A stretch of 17,835 nucleotides of DNA from Candidatus Absconditabacterales bacterium. GTDB taxonomy: Bacteria > Patescibacteria > JAEDAM01 > Absconditabacterales > Absconditicoccaceae. Location of the stretch: assembly GCA_938010495.1 (NCBI GenBank), contig CALLUT010000114.1:1-17835 (forward strand). The letters are read 5' to 3'. Below are positions 17,768 to 17,835 of this stretch, piece after piece (the stretch's first letter is position 1; each line of letters starts with the position of its first letter). Under the pieces are notes generated by a model. The model was not told the DNA's origin and searched no databases. It saw only the letters and a program-made list of their open reading frames with translations. Made by a program: the position numbers and the translations under genes.

Positions 17768-17835
17768 AGTACAGTTTAAAAGAAATATTGCAAGTATTGT
17801 TGCAACTGAAACAAGCTTACATATAGTCTGCTCAA
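17768..17835 (-). promoter_or_regulatory. upstream region of hrcA with paired TTGCAA palindromes
   Basis: Two copies of the self-complementary hexamer TTGCAA lie at 17788-17793 and 17800-17805, with centres 12 nt apart, just upstream of hrcA. On the minus strand the copy nearer the gene, a 16-nt spacer and TACTAT could form a weak promoter (4 of 6 matches in each box) whose transcript would begin close to ATG 17755. No classical CIRCE element is present. Function is a guess; the region is cut by the window edge. Confidence 0.18.

Overview
The window reads as a chromosomal segment from an AT-rich bacterium of the candidate phylum Absconditabacteria (SR1, Patescibacteria/CPR). In-frame TGA occurs throughout every gene and falls where the families require glycine: the Walker A loop of the helicase, the HIGH-motif region of cysteinyl-tRNA synthetase, the RGGGG loop of XseA and the Nudix box. 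CGA repeatedly falls where the families have tryptophan (helicase QSIY-x-W-RG, CysS DF-x-LW and YWLH, PepD YPGW). Invariant arginines are written AGA, AGG, CGT or CGC. This pair (TGA=Gly, CGA=Trp) matches the code reported for Absconditabacterales (NCBI table 37, from memory). Under the standard code most genes break into fragments. All coordinates here assume stops are only TAA and TAG, and protein motifs are quoted with TGA=G and CGA=W.

Positions 1-7122, plus strand: a possible tail of an upstream gene, then pepD (dipeptidase), yidC (membrane insertase), a GNA1-like acetyltransferase, uvrD/pcrA helicase, a Wzx-type flippase and a family-2 glycosyltransferase. Spacing is tight and two pairs overlap by 8 nt, so this looks like one operon.

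Positions 12123-7089, minus strand: xseA (exonuclease VII large subunit), then a DUF2304-GT2 fusion, two GT2 enzymes and a GT-B glycosyltransferase. The last gene runs 34 nt into the 3' end of the plus-strand GT2. The flippase and five glycosyltransferases on the two convergent strands probably build and export a surface glycan. No polymerase or ligase is visible. The GNA1-like enzyme could feed UDP-GlcNAc synthesis for it.

Positions 12124-12234 form a divergent intergenic region. It is followed by a plus-strand gene for an unknown exported protein (12235-13251).

Positions 17767-13246, minus strand: an hrcA-like heat-shock repressor, an unknown coiled-coil protein, a Nudix hydrolase, a UPF0173 metallo-hydrolase, an unknown single-pass membrane protein and cysS, in a compact operon. 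No rRNA, tRNA, CRISPR array, insertion sequence or convincing rho-independent terminator was seen. No non-genic stretch exceeds about 110 nt.
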